NCBI RefSeq assembly: GCF_900114565.1
Contig: NZ_FOTM01000017.1
Coordinates: 1-64,000, forward strand
Source of the DNA: Leifsonia sp. CL147
Lineage (GTDB): Bacteria; Actinomycetota; Actinomycetes; Actinomycetales; Microbacteriaceae
DNA: 64,000 nucleotides
Direction of reading: 5' to 3'
Shown in pieces: positions 41,387-50,441 of this stretch. The notes under the pieces were generated by a model that ran no database searches, was not told where the DNA came from, and saw only the letters and a program-made list of their open reading frames with translations. Each line of letters starts with the position of its first letter. Within the stretch, counting starts at the first letter, position 1. Both the position numbers and the translations under genes were made by a program.

Positions 41387-43624
41387 CTAGGACTTGCCGA
41401 GGAAGGCACGTTCGCTCTCGTCCAGCCGACGCGCGAGTGCGGCGCCGAGCGCCGGGTGCAGCGACAGCGCGGGGTCGCCCTCCAGCGTCTCCTCCGCCGC
41501 GACCCGTGCCTCGGCGATGAGCTCGCCGTCGGTGGCGACGCGCAGCAGCCGCAGAGACGAGCGGCCGCCCGACTGCCTGCTGCCCAGCACGTTCCCCTCG
41601 CGGCGCAGTTCCAGGTCGATGTTCGCCAGCTCGAAGCCGTCGAGCGTGGCGGCCACCGCCTCCACTCGCTCGCGGGCCAGGCTGCCCTGCTCGGCGGCGG
41701 TCACGAGGAGGCAGAGCCCGGGGATGCCGCCACGGCCGACGCGGCCACGGAGCTGGTGGAGTTGCGACACACCGAAGCGGTCGGCATCCAGCACGACCAT
41801 CGCCGAGGCGTTCGGCACGTCCACACCGACCTCGATCACCGTCGTGGCGATCAGGAGGTCGAGGGCGCCGGCGGCGAAGGCGCGCATGACCTCGTCCTTG
41901 GCGTCGGAGGGCAAGCGGCCGTGCAGCACCCCGATCCGCGTCTCGGCGAACAGCGGGTCGGCGCGCACCTGCGCCGCGACCGCCTCGACGCTCGCGATCG
42001 GCCGGGCGGGCGCGCCCTCCTCGCCCGCAGTCGGCGTGTCGGGCTCCATCTCCTCGCCGTCGTCCTCCGCATCCTTGCCGGAGATCGCCGGGCAGACGAC
42101 GAACACCTGGCGCCCCTTGCCGATCTCCTCCGACGCGCGCTCCCAGATGCGGCGCTCCCAGCCCGGCCGGTCGGCCAGCGGGACGACGAAGCTCTCGATG
42201 CCCTGCCGGCCGGCCGGCAGCTGCGCGATCGTGGACACGTCCAGGTCGCCGAAGACGGTCATCGCCACCGTACGCGGGATGGGGGTCGCCGTCAGCACGA
42301 GGACATGCGGCGGCGTCCCGCCCTTGGCGCGCAGGGCCTCCCGCTGCTCCACGCCGAAGCGGTGCTGCTCGTCCACGACCACGAGCCCCAGGTCGAAGAA
42401 GGTGACGGCGTCGCCGAGCAGCGCGTGCGTCCCGACAACGATCCTCGCCTGCCCCGAGACGGTCCGCAGCAGGGCGCGCTTCCGCTCCCCCGCCGAGAGC
42501 TGACCGGTGAGCAGGGTCGGCATGAGCTCGGCGGAGAGGTCCGGCCCGAGCATCGCCGCGATGGACCGCAGATGCTGCGCCGCCAGCACCTCCGTCGGCG
42601 CCAGCAGGGCCGACTGGCCACCCGAGTCCGCGACGGCGAGCATGGCCCGCAGCGCCACGAGCGTCTTGCCGGAGCCGACCTCGCCCTGCACGAGCCGGTG
42701 CATGGCGGCGGTGCCGGCCAGGTCCTGCGCGATCTCGCGTCCGACCGCATCCTGATCGCCGGTGAGCGAGAACGGCAGTGCAGCGTCGAAACGCTCCAGC
42801 AGTCCTCCCGGGACCGCCTCCCGCGGCGTCGCGGCCACGGCCCGCGCCGCCGCCCGCTGCTGCAGCAGAGCGGCCTGCAGGACGAACGCCTCCTGGTATC
42901 GCAGGGTGTCCCGCGCACGCTGCCACTGCGCATCCTTCTGGGGCCGGTGGATGCCCTCCAGGGCTTCGCGGTACGGCATCAGTCCGCGCTCCACGACGAC
43001 CTCGTCCGGGACCGGATCGGCGATCGCTCCGAGTGCGTCGAGCGCCAGCCCGACCGCCTTCTGCACCTGCCAGCTGGCGATCGTCCCCGTCGCCGGATAG
43101 ATCGGGATGGGCGTCTGCGCCCACTCCTTCGCGGCCGCGCTGCCGGGGCTCACCGCGTTCTCGGAGTCCAGTTGGAACAGCTCGTAATCGGGATGCGCGA
43201 GTTGCAGCGCCCCACGGTAGGCCGAGACCTTGCCCGCGAAGATCCCGCGGACGCCGGGGACGAGCTCCTTCGAGCGCCAGGCCTGGTTGAAGAAGGTGAG
43301 CGTCAGGATCCCCTCGCCATCCGTGATCTTCACCTCGAGGATGCTGCCGCGTCGCGCCCGCATCGGTCGCTCCTGCACACGGATGACCTCGGCGATGATC
43401 GTGACGTTCTCATCGAGGGGCAGGTTCGCGAGCGCAGTCAGCTCACCGCGCTTGGCGTAGCGGCGCGGATAGTGACTGAGGAGATCGGCGACCGTGCGCA
43501 TCCCGAACGCCTTCTCGAACGCCGACGCCGTGCGGCCGCCGAGCACGCCGGTCAAGCGCGAGTCGAGGATCACGGCGCTGGCCTCCGCGGAGCCGGGACC
43601 GGCCGGGGCGGGCATCGAGGTCAT
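41387..43624 (-). CDS. recG: ATP-dependent DNA helicase RecG
   Basis: 745 residues. N-terminal wedge/OB domain; helicase motifs I (VQGEVGSGKTLVALRAML), Ia (LLAPTEVLAAQHL), II as DEQH in VVVDEQHRFGVEQRE, III VLTATPIPRTVAMT, and V/VI (VIEVGVDVPNAS, QLHQLRGRVGRGG). Remodels stalled forks and branched DNA. Carries an acidic insertion near residue 525 (DAEDDGEEMEPDTP). ATG overlaps the TPR gene stop as ATGA. Confidence 0.96.
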   Translation of the reverse strand: MTSMPAPAGPGSAEASAVILDSRLTGVLGGRTASAFEKAFGMRTVADLLSHYPRRYAKRGELTALANLPLDENVTIIAEVIRVQERPMRARRGSILEVKITDGEGILTLTFFNQAWRSKELVPGVRGIFAGKVSAYRGALQLAHPDYELFQLDSENAVSPGSAAAKEWAQTPIPIYPATGTIASWQVQKAVGLALDALGAIADPVPDEVVVERGLMPYREALEGIHRPQKDAQWQRARDTLRYQEAFVLQAALLQQRAAARAVAATPREAVPGGLLERFDAALPFSLTGDQDAVGREIAQDLAGTAAMHRLVQGEVGSGKTLVALRAMLAVADSGGQSALLAPTEVLAAQHLRSIAAMLGPDLSAELMPTLLTGQLSAGERKRALLRTVSGQARIVVGTHALLGDAVTFFDLGLVVVDEQHRFGVEQREALRAKGGTPPHVLVLTATPIPRTVAMTVFGDLDVSTIAQLPAGRQGIESFVVPLADRPGWERRIWERASEEIGKGRQVFVVCPAISGKDAEDDGEEMEPDTPTAGEEGAPARPIASVEAVAAQVRADPLFAETRIGVLHGRLPSDAKDEVMRAFAAGALDLLIATTVIEVGVDVPNASAMVVLDADRFGVSQLHQLRGRVGRGGIPGLCLLVTAAEQGSLARERVEAVAATLDGFELANIDLELRREGNVLGSRQSGGRSSLRLLRVATDGELIAEARVAAEETLEGDPALSLHPALGAALARRLDESERAFLGKS

Positions 43625-44415
43625 GAGTCGATCGTATGCGCCTCCTCCGACGACGTCTCGTCAGCGGCCGCATCGGTGGACGCATCGTCCTCGGCTGCGA
43701 GCGCCGCCAGCTCAGCGGCGACCGCCGGCTCCTCCGGGCGCTCGGCCGCGAGCCTGCGCTGGATCTCGAGGGCCTCGCTCCGGCGCCCCAGTTCGCGCAG
43801 GCAGCGAGCGAGCGCCCACTCCGCCGCGAACCGGAGGTCGGCCGTCCCGAACGCCCGAGCGAACTCGAACGCCTGCCGGAACGACTCCACAGCGGCCGGC
43901 GCATCCCCCTCGGCGAGCCGTGTCCAGCCCCGCCGCTCATGCAGTGCGACGCCCCATCGGCGAGTACGCGGGTCGTCCGTGCCGGACAGCTCCGAAAGGC
44001 CCTCCTCGATCCACTGGTCGGCGTGCGCCTGATCGGCCTCGGCGAGCACCAGCGTGGCGTCGATCGCCAGAAAGGCGTCCCCGTCCCTGCGTGCTGCCCG
44101 CAGAGCCGCCTCCAGGACGGGAATCGCCTCGTCCATGCGTCCGTCCGCCAGCCGCAAACGCCCGCGTTCGAGCAGCACCCGCACCTCCAGGACTCCCGCC
44201 GCGGGCTCGAGCGACTCCAGCAGAGCCTCCGCCTCCGCGCGTCGGCCCTGTGCTCCGAGCGCACGCGCGCGCTGCGTCTCCAGCTCCGCGCGGACGACCT
44301 CCGGCCGGTCCGGTTCGGCCGCGGCAGCGGCCAGTCGTTCCGCCGAAGCGATCGGGTCTCCGGGGAGCCAGAGCGTGTCCAGCTCGGCCTGCTCCAGGCG
44401 TTCCTCCATGGGCAT
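43621..44415 (-). CDS. Tetratricopeptide-repeat-like protein
   Basis: 264 residues from ATG 44415 (ATG 44409 also possible). All-helical, Ala/Glu/Arg-rich, with repeated TPR-like hairpins such as ARALGAQGRRAEAEALLESL, GRLRLADGRMDEAIPVLEAAL and LARCLRELGRRSEALEIQRRL. The C-terminal ~40 residues are acidic and low-complexity. No catalytic domain. Coupled to recG. Function unknown; probably a scaffold. Confidence 0.75.
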   Translation of the reverse strand: MPMEERLEQAELDTLWLPGDPIASAERLAAAAAEPDRPEVVRAELETQRARALGAQGRRAEAEALLESLEPAAGVLEVRVLLERGRLRLADGRMDEAIPVLEAALRAARRDGDAFLAIDATLVLAEADQAHADQWIEEGLSELSGTDDPRTRRWGVALHERRGWTRLAEGDAPAAVESFRQAFEFARAFGTADLRFAAEWALARCLRELGRRSEALEIQRRLAAERPEEPAVAAELAALAAEDDASTDAAADETSSEEAHTIDS

Positions 44416-44458
44416 ATCTTGGCGGCACATCCCACGTCGCGGCTAGGCTCAGGGGGCC

Positions 44459-45037
44459 ATGACCCGAATCGTCTCCGGTTTCGCCGGCTCGCTGACCCTG
44501 CAGGTGCCCAAGAGCGGAACCCGTCCCACCAGCGACCGAGTGCGGGAGGCGATCTTCTCCTCCCTGGATGCCCGGGATGCGGTGCACGGAGCACGCGTGC
44601 TCGACCTGTACGCCGGTTCCGGAGCGCTCGGCCTCGAGGCGGCGAGCCGCGGGGCCGCCTCCGTCGTGCTGGTGGAGAAGAGCGCGGCGGCAGCACAGGT
44701 GTGCCGGCGCAACGCCGCGGCGCTGACGGCGGCGGCAGCAGCCGCCCGTCGGACCCCTCCGGCCATCGAGGTCCGCGCCACCCCGGTCCAGACCTACCTG
44801 AACGGGGCGGCCGGCCCGTTCGACGTGGTGTTCCTCGATCCGCCCTACGATCTGGGGGACGCGGAACTGCACGTGGTGCTCCGGTCGCTCGTGCCGCTCC
44901 TCCCGGACGACGCCGTGCTGTGCCTGGAGCGCAGCGCTCGCACCGCAGAGCCCGCTCTCCCCGACGGACTGACCCTCGAACGGCGGAAGGACTACGGCGA
45001 GACCGCCGTCTTCTGGCTGACGCGGGACCCGGCGTAA
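44459..45037 (+). CDS. rsmD: 16S rRNA (guanine-966-N2)-methyltransferase RsmD
   Basis: 192 residues. RsmD family: RIVSGFAGSLTLQVP at the start, RPTSDRVREAIFSSL, SAM-binding VLDLYAGSGALGLEAASRGA near 45 and catalytic FLDPPYDLGD near 125 (DPPY). An Ala-rich insertion of about 15 residues occurs near 80-95. ATG 44459, divergent from the TPR gene and convergent with thiL. Confidence 0.95.
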   Translation: MTRIVSGFAGSLTLQVPKSGTRPTSDRVREAIFSSLDARDAVHGARVLDLYAGSGALGLEAASRGAASVVLVEKSAAAAQVCRRNAAALTAAAAAARRTPPAIEVRATPVQTYLNGAAGPFDVVFLDPPYDLGDAELHVVLRSLVPLLPDDAVLCLERSARTAEPALPDGLTLERRKDYGETAVFWLTRDPA

Positions 45038-45079
45038 CCGGCGCTGCGACCCGCTCCCCCGCCGCGGCTCCCGACGCCG

Positions 45080-46126
45080 TCAGCCGCGGCCGCCGTCCCA
45101 CTCCAGGTAGGGGTCCCATCCGCCGCGCTCATCGAAGAGCCGGCCGTCGACGAGCAGGCCGGAACCGCGGCGCACCTCCCCGATCGGGTGGAAGCCACCG
45201 GGAAGCGGCAGGCCGGGCGGGAACGTCGCCAGGAGACCGTGGTCCTCGCCGCCGGTGAGCGCCGTCCGCAGATCCGGTCCGGGGGCATCCCACGCTTCCG
45301 TGGCCGAGTACCGGACGACCGATTCCACGGCCCGGGAGTCCAGATCGAGGGCGGCACCGCTCGCCTCGGCGATACGGCGCCCGTCGAGCGCGAGCCCATC
45401 GCTCAGGTCGAGCATCGCTGTCGCTCCGGCGGTCGCAGCGAGCGGTCCGTCGGCGAGCGGCGGTCGCGGCCGGAGCTGGGCGGCGACGGCCACGGGATGC
45501 GCGGCCGCGACGGCCGCGAAGCGCGCGCAATCCGGCTCGCCGTCCGCATCCACGGCCTCCGCGAACAGCAGTCGCAAGCCCTCCGCGGCGTGACCCAGTG
45601 GGCCGGAGACCGCGACGACGTCACCCGCTCGGGCGCCGCTGCGGAGAACCGGCGCCCGGCCCTGGAGGTCGCCGAAGGCGGTCACCGCGATCGTGAGGGT
45701 GGCCGAGACGGAGAGGTCGCCCCCGACGACACCGCAGCCGGGTTGAAGCTGTTCGCAGGCGAGGCGGAAGCCGTCGGCCACACCCTCGAGCCACGTGACC
45801 GGAGTCCGGGGAGGCGCGGCGATCGCCACCACGAGCGCGGTGGGTACGGCGCCCATGGCGGCCACATCGGACAGGTTGGTGACGGCGGCCTTCCAGCCCA
45901 CATCCACAGGCCCCGACCAGGCCAGGCGGAAATCGGGCCCGTGCACCATCATGTCCGTCGTGACGACGAACCGTCCGTCGGGTGCCGCCAGCACCGCAGC
46001 GTCATCCCCGGGACCGACGAGCGTCGCCGCCGACTGCGGGAGCCGCGGGAAGATGCGGCGGAGCGCCTCCCGTTCCGACGCCTCCCCGATCGTGATCCCG
46101 GCCGCGACGTTCCCAGAGGTTCCCAT
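45080..46126 (-). CDS. thiL: Thiamine-monophosphate kinase
   Basis: 348 residues from ATG 46126. Phosphorylates thiamine monophosphate to thiamine pyrophosphate. Features: VGPGDDAAVLAAPDGRFVVTTDMMV near residue 38, AAVTNLSDVAAMGAVP near 80, CGVVGGDLSVS, and the C-terminal DLSDGLALDGRRIAE and LTGGEDHGLLATFP, all typical of ThiL. Divergent from the DUF3515 gene. Confidence 0.95.
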   Translation of the reverse strand: MGTSGNVAAGITIGEASEREALRRIFPRLPQSAATLVGPGDDAAVLAAPDGRFVVTTDMMVHGPDFRLAWSGPVDVGWKAAVTNLSDVAAMGAVPTALVVAIAAPPRTPVTWLEGVADGFRLACEQLQPGCGVVGGDLSVSATLTIAVTAFGDLQGRAPVLRSGARAGDVVAVSGPLGHAAEGLRLLFAEAVDADGEPDCARFAAVAAAHPVAVAAQLRPRPPLADGPLAATAGATAMLDLSDGLALDGRRIAEASGAALDLDSRAVESVVRYSATEAWDAPGPDLRTALTGGEDHGLLATFPPGLPLPGGFHPIGEVRRGSGLLVDGRLFDERGGWDPYLEWDGGRG

Positions 46127-46151
46127 GATCTGAAACGGTAGCCTGAATCCG

Positions 46152-46679
46152 ATGAGAACCCGTCGCCCCGCCCTCCCGGCCCTGCTCCTGGCCGGCTCGG
46201 CGCTCCTCCTCGCGGGGTGCGCGCCGACGGTCTCGCTCGACCCCGCGCCGGACGCGAACGCTCCCGGATGCGCGGAGATCAGCGTCCGCCTGCCCGACTC
46301 CGTCGCGGACAAGGCGAAGAGGGAGACGGACGCGCAGGCGACCGGCGCCTGGGGCGACCCGGCCGCGGTCATCCTGCGCTGCGGCGTCCCGCCGATCGGA
46401 CCGACCACCAAACCGTGCGTCGACGTCAACGGCGTGGACTGGGTGCTCATGACGGACCCGGCCGCCAAGACGATCGTCTACCAGACGTTCGGTCGCACGC
46501 CCGCGACCGAAGTCATCATCGACCATGTCGCCGGGGTGTCCGACTCGGCGGTGCTTCCCGAGTTCGCGAGCGCGATCTCGACCGTGAAGCAGACGCAGAA
46601 GTGCCTGTCCACTCTGGACACCGACCCGGGAGCCACACCCTCCGCGACGCCGTCGCCGTCCGCGTCCCCGTCCCCCTGA
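46152..46679 (+). CDS. DUF3515 lipoprotein
   Basis: 175 residues. Lipobox LLAGC near residues 19-23. DUF3515 features: PGCAEISVRLPDSV, QATGAWGDPAAVILRCGV and GVDWVLMTDPAAKTIVYQTFGRTP (given in parts). Four cysteines in the mature part. Ends in a Pro/Ser/Ala/Thr tail. Actinobacterial family of unknown function that commonly neighbours ddl and thiL. Confidence 0.9.
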   Translation: MRTRRPALPALLLAGSALLLAGCAPTVSLDPAPDANAPGCAEISVRLPDSVADKAKRETDAQATGAWGDPAAVILRCGVPPIGPTTKPCVDVNGVDWVLMTDPAAKTIVYQTFGRTPATEVIIDHVAGVSDSAVLPEFASAISTVKQTQKCLSTLDTDPGATPSATPSPSASPSP

Positions 46680-46690
46680 CGAGACGGACG

Positions 46691-46755
46691 GCGACGCGAC
46701 GCCACGCGATGCGACCCGATGCGACGCGATGCCACGCGATGCGATGCGATGCGAG
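46691..46755. repeat. Simple 10-bp repeat, consensus GCGACGCGAT
   Basis: About 6.5 imperfect copies of a 10-bp unit (pentamer GCGAT/GCGAC/GCCAC variants) between the convergent DUF3515 and ddl genes. All of the 103-nt gap is explained by it and flanks. Confidence 0.85.
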
Positions 46756-46782
46756 GTCGTCAGGCCGCACGCGTACGGCGCG

Positions 46783-47880
46783 TCAGACGGAGCCGCGGGC
46801 GATACCGACCTGGATCAGTTCGTCGATCAGTGCCGGGTAGCTCAGGCCCGACTCCTGCCAGCAGCGCGGGAACATCGAGATCGGAGTGAACCCGGGCATC
46901 GTGTTGATCTCGTTGATGACGAAGCCGACCTCGGTGAGGAAGAAGTCGACGCGGGCCAGGCCCTCGCCGCCGATCGCGTCGAAGCCGCGAACGGCGAGTT
47001 CGCGCATCTCGCCGAGTTGCGCCTCGGTCAGATCGGCCGGACACACCAGATCCACGCCCGGAGCATCCAGGTACTTCGCTGCGAAATCGTAGAAGTCGCG
47101 TCCGTCGACGACGATCTCACCCGCCACGGAGGCGCGCGACGGTTCGCCCGGCCGTCCCCCGAGGACCGCGATCTCTACCTCTCGGCCGCTCACCATCGCC
47201 TCGATGAGCACCCGGTGGTCCTCAGCGAATGCCGTCTCCATCGCGGCGTCGAGGTCCGACCAGTCCGAGACCTTCGTGACGCCGACGCTCGAGCCGGCCC
47301 GCGCCGGCTTCACGAACACCGGGAGCCCCAACGCGCCGGCATCCGTGCGGACGGCCTCGGGCGCGGTCCGCCATTCGTATGCCGACACGGTGCGCCACGG
47401 AGCGACCGGGATTCCCGCCTGAAGCAGCACGGTCTTGGTGAAGTGCTTGTCCATCCCGAGAGCGCTGGCCAGCACACCGCTGCCCACATACGGCAGCCCG
47501 ACGAGCTCGAGCATGCCCTGCAGCGTGCCGTCCTCCCCCCACGGACCATGCAGGATCGGGAAGACGATGTCGACCGAGCCGAGCGACGAGCGCGCGCCGT
47601 CCCCGTCCACCACCGTGAGCTCGCGCGTGGCGACGCTGTCCGGCCACAGGATGCGCGTGCCGTTGTCCTCGACGGAGGGAAGCTTCTCGGCGTTCAGCGC
47701 GAAGCGGGCGGCGTCGTCCGGCTGCAGGGTGAAGGCGCCGTCACGCGTGATTCCGATCGGGATGACGTCGTAGCGGTCGCGATCGATGGCCTCAAGGACG
47801 CCTGCTGCCGTCGCGCAACTGATCGAATGCTCGCTTGAGCGACCCCCAAAGAGAAGCGCGACTGCGACTCTGTCCGTCAT
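46783..47880 (-). CDS. ddl: D-alanine-D-alanine ligase
   Basis: 365 residues. ATP-grasp ligase supplying D-Ala-D-Ala for peptidoglycan. VALLFGGRSSEHSISCATA at the N-terminus, HGPWGEDGTLQGMLEL (substrate serine/His loop), VFVKPARAGSSVGVTKV, EAMVSGREVEIAVLGG, and RVDFFLTEVGFVINEINTMPGFT at the end. ATG 47880 lies inside the 3' end of gpsA; the overlap is 89 nt in different frames. Confidence 0.96.
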   Translation of the reverse strand: MTDRVAVALLFGGRSSEHSISCATAAGVLEAIDRDRYDVIPIGITRDGAFTLQPDDAARFALNAEKLPSVEDNGTRILWPDSVATRELTVVDGDGARSSLGSVDIVFPILHGPWGEDGTLQGMLELVGLPYVGSGVLASALGMDKHFTKTVLLQAGIPVAPWRTVSAYEWRTAPEAVRTDAGALGLPVFVKPARAGSSVGVTKVSDWSDLDAAMETAFAEDHRVLIEAMVSGREVEIAVLGGRPGEPSRASVAGEIVVDGRDFYDFAAKYLDAPGVDLVCPADLTEAQLGEMRELAVRGFDAIGGEGLARVDFFLTEVGFVINEINTMPGFTPISMFPRCWQESGLSYPALIDELIQVGIARGSV

Positions 47881-48922
47881 CCACTGTCCTTTCGCCTTGC
47901 GGCTCGTCCGAATCCGTCGTGAGATGCGGTGCGATGTCCCTGGGATCGAGCGTACCGGCGAGCACCTGGCTCACCTGACGCACGATCGGCATCTCCACTC
48001 CGCGAGCCTCCGCAAGGCTCAGGATGGGCGCGACGGAGGCGAGACCCTCCGCCGTCTGGTTCATCTGCTTGACCACGTCGTGGAAGCCGTAGCCCTGCCC
48101 GAGCAGCCGGCCCGCCGTATTGTTGCGGCTGAGAGATGACTCGCACGTCGCGATGAGGTCGCCCAGGCCGGCCAGTCCGGACAGCGTCTCGGCTTGAGCG
48201 CCGTAGGCCACCGCGAAGTCGGTCATCTCGACCAGGCCGCGGGTGATGATCGACGCCTTGGTGTTCTCGCCGTAGCCGACACCGTCGACGATCCCGATCG
48301 CGACGGCGATCAGGTTCTTCAGCACCCCGCCGAACTCGGTGCCGATCACGTCGGTGTTGACGAAGCTGCGGAAGTACCGGTTCGTGGCCGCCATCGCGAC
48401 GGCCTGCGCCGTCTCCAGGCTCGCCGACGAGACCACGGCGGCCGTCGGCTGCTCCCGGGCGATCTCCAGCGCCAGGTTCGGGCCGGAGGCGACGGCGATC
48501 CGTTCCAACTCGATCGGGAGCCCCTGAGCGATGACCTCGCTCATGCGCAGCCCTGTGCCCTTCTCCACGCCCTTCATCAGGCTGACGACCACCGTCTCGG
48601 GACCCAGATACGGGATCATCGCCTCGAGGTTCGAGCGGAGCATCTGACTGGGGATCGAGACGAACACCTGCTCGGCGCCCTGAATCGCCTCGCCCAGACG
48701 CGGAGTCGCGCGAAGATTCCGGGGCAGGTTGATGCCCTCGAGGTAATCGCTGTTGCGCTTCACCTCATTGATCTCGCGGGCGACCTCCGGACGCCTCGCC
48801 CACAGCACCACCTCGGAGCCGCCGTCGGCGAGGATCTTCGCGAACGTCGTCCCCCAGCTGCCGGCGCCGAGGACGGCGACGCGACGGGGACGGGCGATGG
48901 GAGCCTTCACTGCTTTAGCCAT
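47792..48922 (-). CDS. gpsA: Glycerol-3-phosphate dehydrogenase [NAD(P)+]
   Basis: 376 residues from ATG 48922. Makes sn-glycerol-3-phosphate for phospholipids. Rossmann motif VAVLGAGSWGTTFAKILADGG at residues 15-35, VVSLMKGVEKGTGLRMSE, ASGPNLALEIA, the catalytic-Lys region FGGVLKNLIAVAIGI, and LAGLGDLIATCESSLSRN. About 40 residues longer than typical: the polar tail after DPRDIAPHLT runs through the ddl start. The start overlaps the plsC stop by 8 nt. Confidence 0.95.
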   Translation of the reverse strand: MAKAVKAPIARPRRVAVLGAGSWGTTFAKILADGGSEVVLWARRPEVAREINEVKRNSDYLEGINLPRNLRATPRLGEAIQGAEQVFVSIPSQMLRSNLEAMIPYLGPETVVVSLMKGVEKGTGLRMSEVIAQGLPIELERIAVASGPNLALEIAREQPTAAVVSSASLETAQAVAMAATNRYFRSFVNTDVIGTEFGGVLKNLIAVAIGIVDGVGYGENTKASIITRGLVEMTDFAVAYGAQAETLSGLAGLGDLIATCESSLSRNNTAGRLLGQGYGFHDVVKQMNQTAEGLASVAPILSLAEARGVEMPIVRQVSQVLAGTLDPRDIAPHLTTDSDEPQGERTVDDGQSRSRASLWGSLKRAFDQLRDGSRRP

Positions 48923-49685
48923 CGAAGCGGCCGGTCTCCTTCTGATTGTGTTGCGACGGGTCCCAGCGCTGGGCAGGGGCCTTCTCTCCGCGGAGGTCTT
49001 CCAAGAGCGCGGTGATCGCATCCATGATGACCGCGGTCGCCTCGGTCAGGGTCGCATTGTCGAGGGGCCGGCCCCGGAAGGCGGAAAGGTCGACCGGGTC
49101 GCCGATCTTCACGTCGATCGTCTTGCGCGGGAACCAGCTGATCTTCTTCGCGTAGCGCGCCATCACCTGCTGGGTGCCCCAATGCGCCATGGGGATGACC
49201 GGGATGTCATGCTCGAGGGCCATGCGGGCGGCGCCGGCCTTGCCGCGCATGGGCCACATGTCCGGATCGCGGGTGAGCGAGCCCTCGGGATAGATGACGA
49301 CGATCTGCCCCTCATCGACGATCTTCTGCGCCACCTCGAGCGGCGCGGCGCCCCGGGCGTTCCCGCCGCGGGAGACGGGGACCTGCCCCGACCGGCGCAG
49401 GAACCAGCCGGCCACGGGGACGCGGAACAGGCTCTCCTTCGCCAGGAAGCGCGGCAGGCGCCCCAGCTTCCAGGCGACCATGCCCATCATGACCGGGTCG
49501 ATCTCGCTGTAATGGTTGGGCGCGAGGATGAACGCGCCGCTGCGCGGCAGCTTCTCGGCATCCACGATGCGGAAGCGGGCGAGCATGCTCCCGATCGGAA
49601 CGAGGATTCCGGCGAGAACCCAGAAGACCGACGGACGGCTCTTCTCGGAGCGCTGCTTCTTCACGGGCGAATCGGATTCAGGCAT
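48915..49685 (-). CDS. plsC: 1-acyl-sn-glycerol-3-phosphate acyltransferase
   Basis: 256 residues from ATG 49685. Acylates lysophosphatidic acid. A membrane segment near residues 22-38 (VFWVLAGILVPIGSML). Catalytic HX4D as NHYSEIDPVMM near 57, FLAKESLFRVPVAGWFL, VSRGGNARG, and YPEGSLTRD with the conserved EG. Coupled with gpsA, whose product supplies the acyl acceptor backbone. Confidence 0.92.
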   Translation of the reverse strand: MPESDSPVKKQRSEKSRPSVFWVLAGILVPIGSMLARFRIVDAEKLPRSGAFILAPNHYSEIDPVMMGMVAWKLGRLPRFLAKESLFRVPVAGWFLRRSGQVPVSRGGNARGAAPLEVAQKIVDEGQIVVIYPEGSLTRDPDMWPMRGKAGAARMALEHDIPVIPMAHWGTQQVMARYAKKISWFPRKTIDVKIGDPVDLSAFRGRPLDNATLTEATAVIMDAITALLEDLRGEKAPAQRWDPSQHNQKETGRFDG

Positions 49686-49745
49686 CGTCCCATTATCCGC
49701 GACACAGCATCGGGCTCGGCGCATGAAGGCGGAGCGGCTCCGTGT

Positions 49746-50156
49746 TCACAGGGTCACCGCGACAGGACGGAGGTCGAGATCCGGGATGCCCGCGAAATCG
49801 GCCGGATTGCAGGTATGGAGCGGCAGATCGCGTGAGATCGCGGTCGCGGCGATGAGGGCGTCGAACGCCCGCGCCGACGGCTTCCTTCCGGCCTCGCGGA
49901 AGGAGTGAGCGACGCGGGCGAAGGCCCGCGCTGCAGCCGAATCGAACGGAATCGGGTCGAAGTCGGCCTCGGCCAGCTGGAGGTGCGCCTGGCGTGCCGC
50001 GCGCTCCTCCTCGGTTTTCGCCACCAGCGGACCGACGGACAGCTCGGCGAGTGTGATCGCGCTGATCGACGGGATCTCCGGAAGCTCCGCCGGATCGGCG
50101 ACCCGGTTCAGCAGGAGAAGGGTCGACGTGTCGAGGAGCCCCGGCTGCATCACCAT
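49746..50156 (-). CDS. vapC: PIN-domain toxin (VapC-like)
   Basis: 136 residues from ATG 50156; ATG 50150 (TGATG with the antitoxin stop) is equally possible. PIN-domain acidic set: GLLDTSTLLLL (Asp near residue 10), ITLAELSVG (Glu), ARAFDALIAATAIS (Asp), and CNPADFAGI. Such toxins cleave RNA, often tRNA. Pair with the antitoxin at 50150-50386. The module lies between murA and plsC. Confidence 0.88.
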   Translation of the reverse strand: MVMQPGLLDTSTLLLLNRVADPAELPEIPSISAITLAELSVGPLVAKTEEERAARQAHLQLAEADFDPIPFDSAAARAFARVAHSFREAGRKPSARAFDALIAATAISRDLPLHTCNPADFAGIPDLDLRPVAVTL

Positions 50157-50386
50157 TCCTGGTCGACGATCTCGTCGATGTCGGACAGCAGCGCACGCGG
50201 GTCGACGGCCGGCACGGCTCTCCTCCCCTCGATCAGGGCCGAGACGGCCCGTCCCGGCACGGCGAGCGGGGACAGTTCCGCCACCGCCACGCCGTCTCTC
50301 GTCACGGTCAGGTGTTCGCCACGAGCCACCCTGTCGAGGATGTCGCCGCCATGATTTCTGAGATCTCTCACGCTGACAGTCTGCAT
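50150..50386 (-). CDS. vapB: Phd/YefM-type antitoxin (VapB-like)
   Basis: 78 residues. The N-terminal fold matches Phd/YefM antitoxins: TVSVRDLRNHGGDILDRVARGE then LTVTRDGVAVAELSPL. The C-terminal half would wrap the PIN toxin. Stop codon overlaps the toxin start. Likely represses its own promoter just upstream, in 50387-50441. Confidence 0.88.
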   Translation of the reverse strand: MQTVSVRDLRNHGGDILDRVARGEHLTVTRDGVAVAELSPLAVPGRAVSALIEGRRAVPAVDPRALLSDIDEIVDQEW

Positions 50387-50441
50387 GAGGGGACTGTATC
50401 ACGGGTGAGACAATCGTGGATCTGTGGATAACTCCGGAGAG

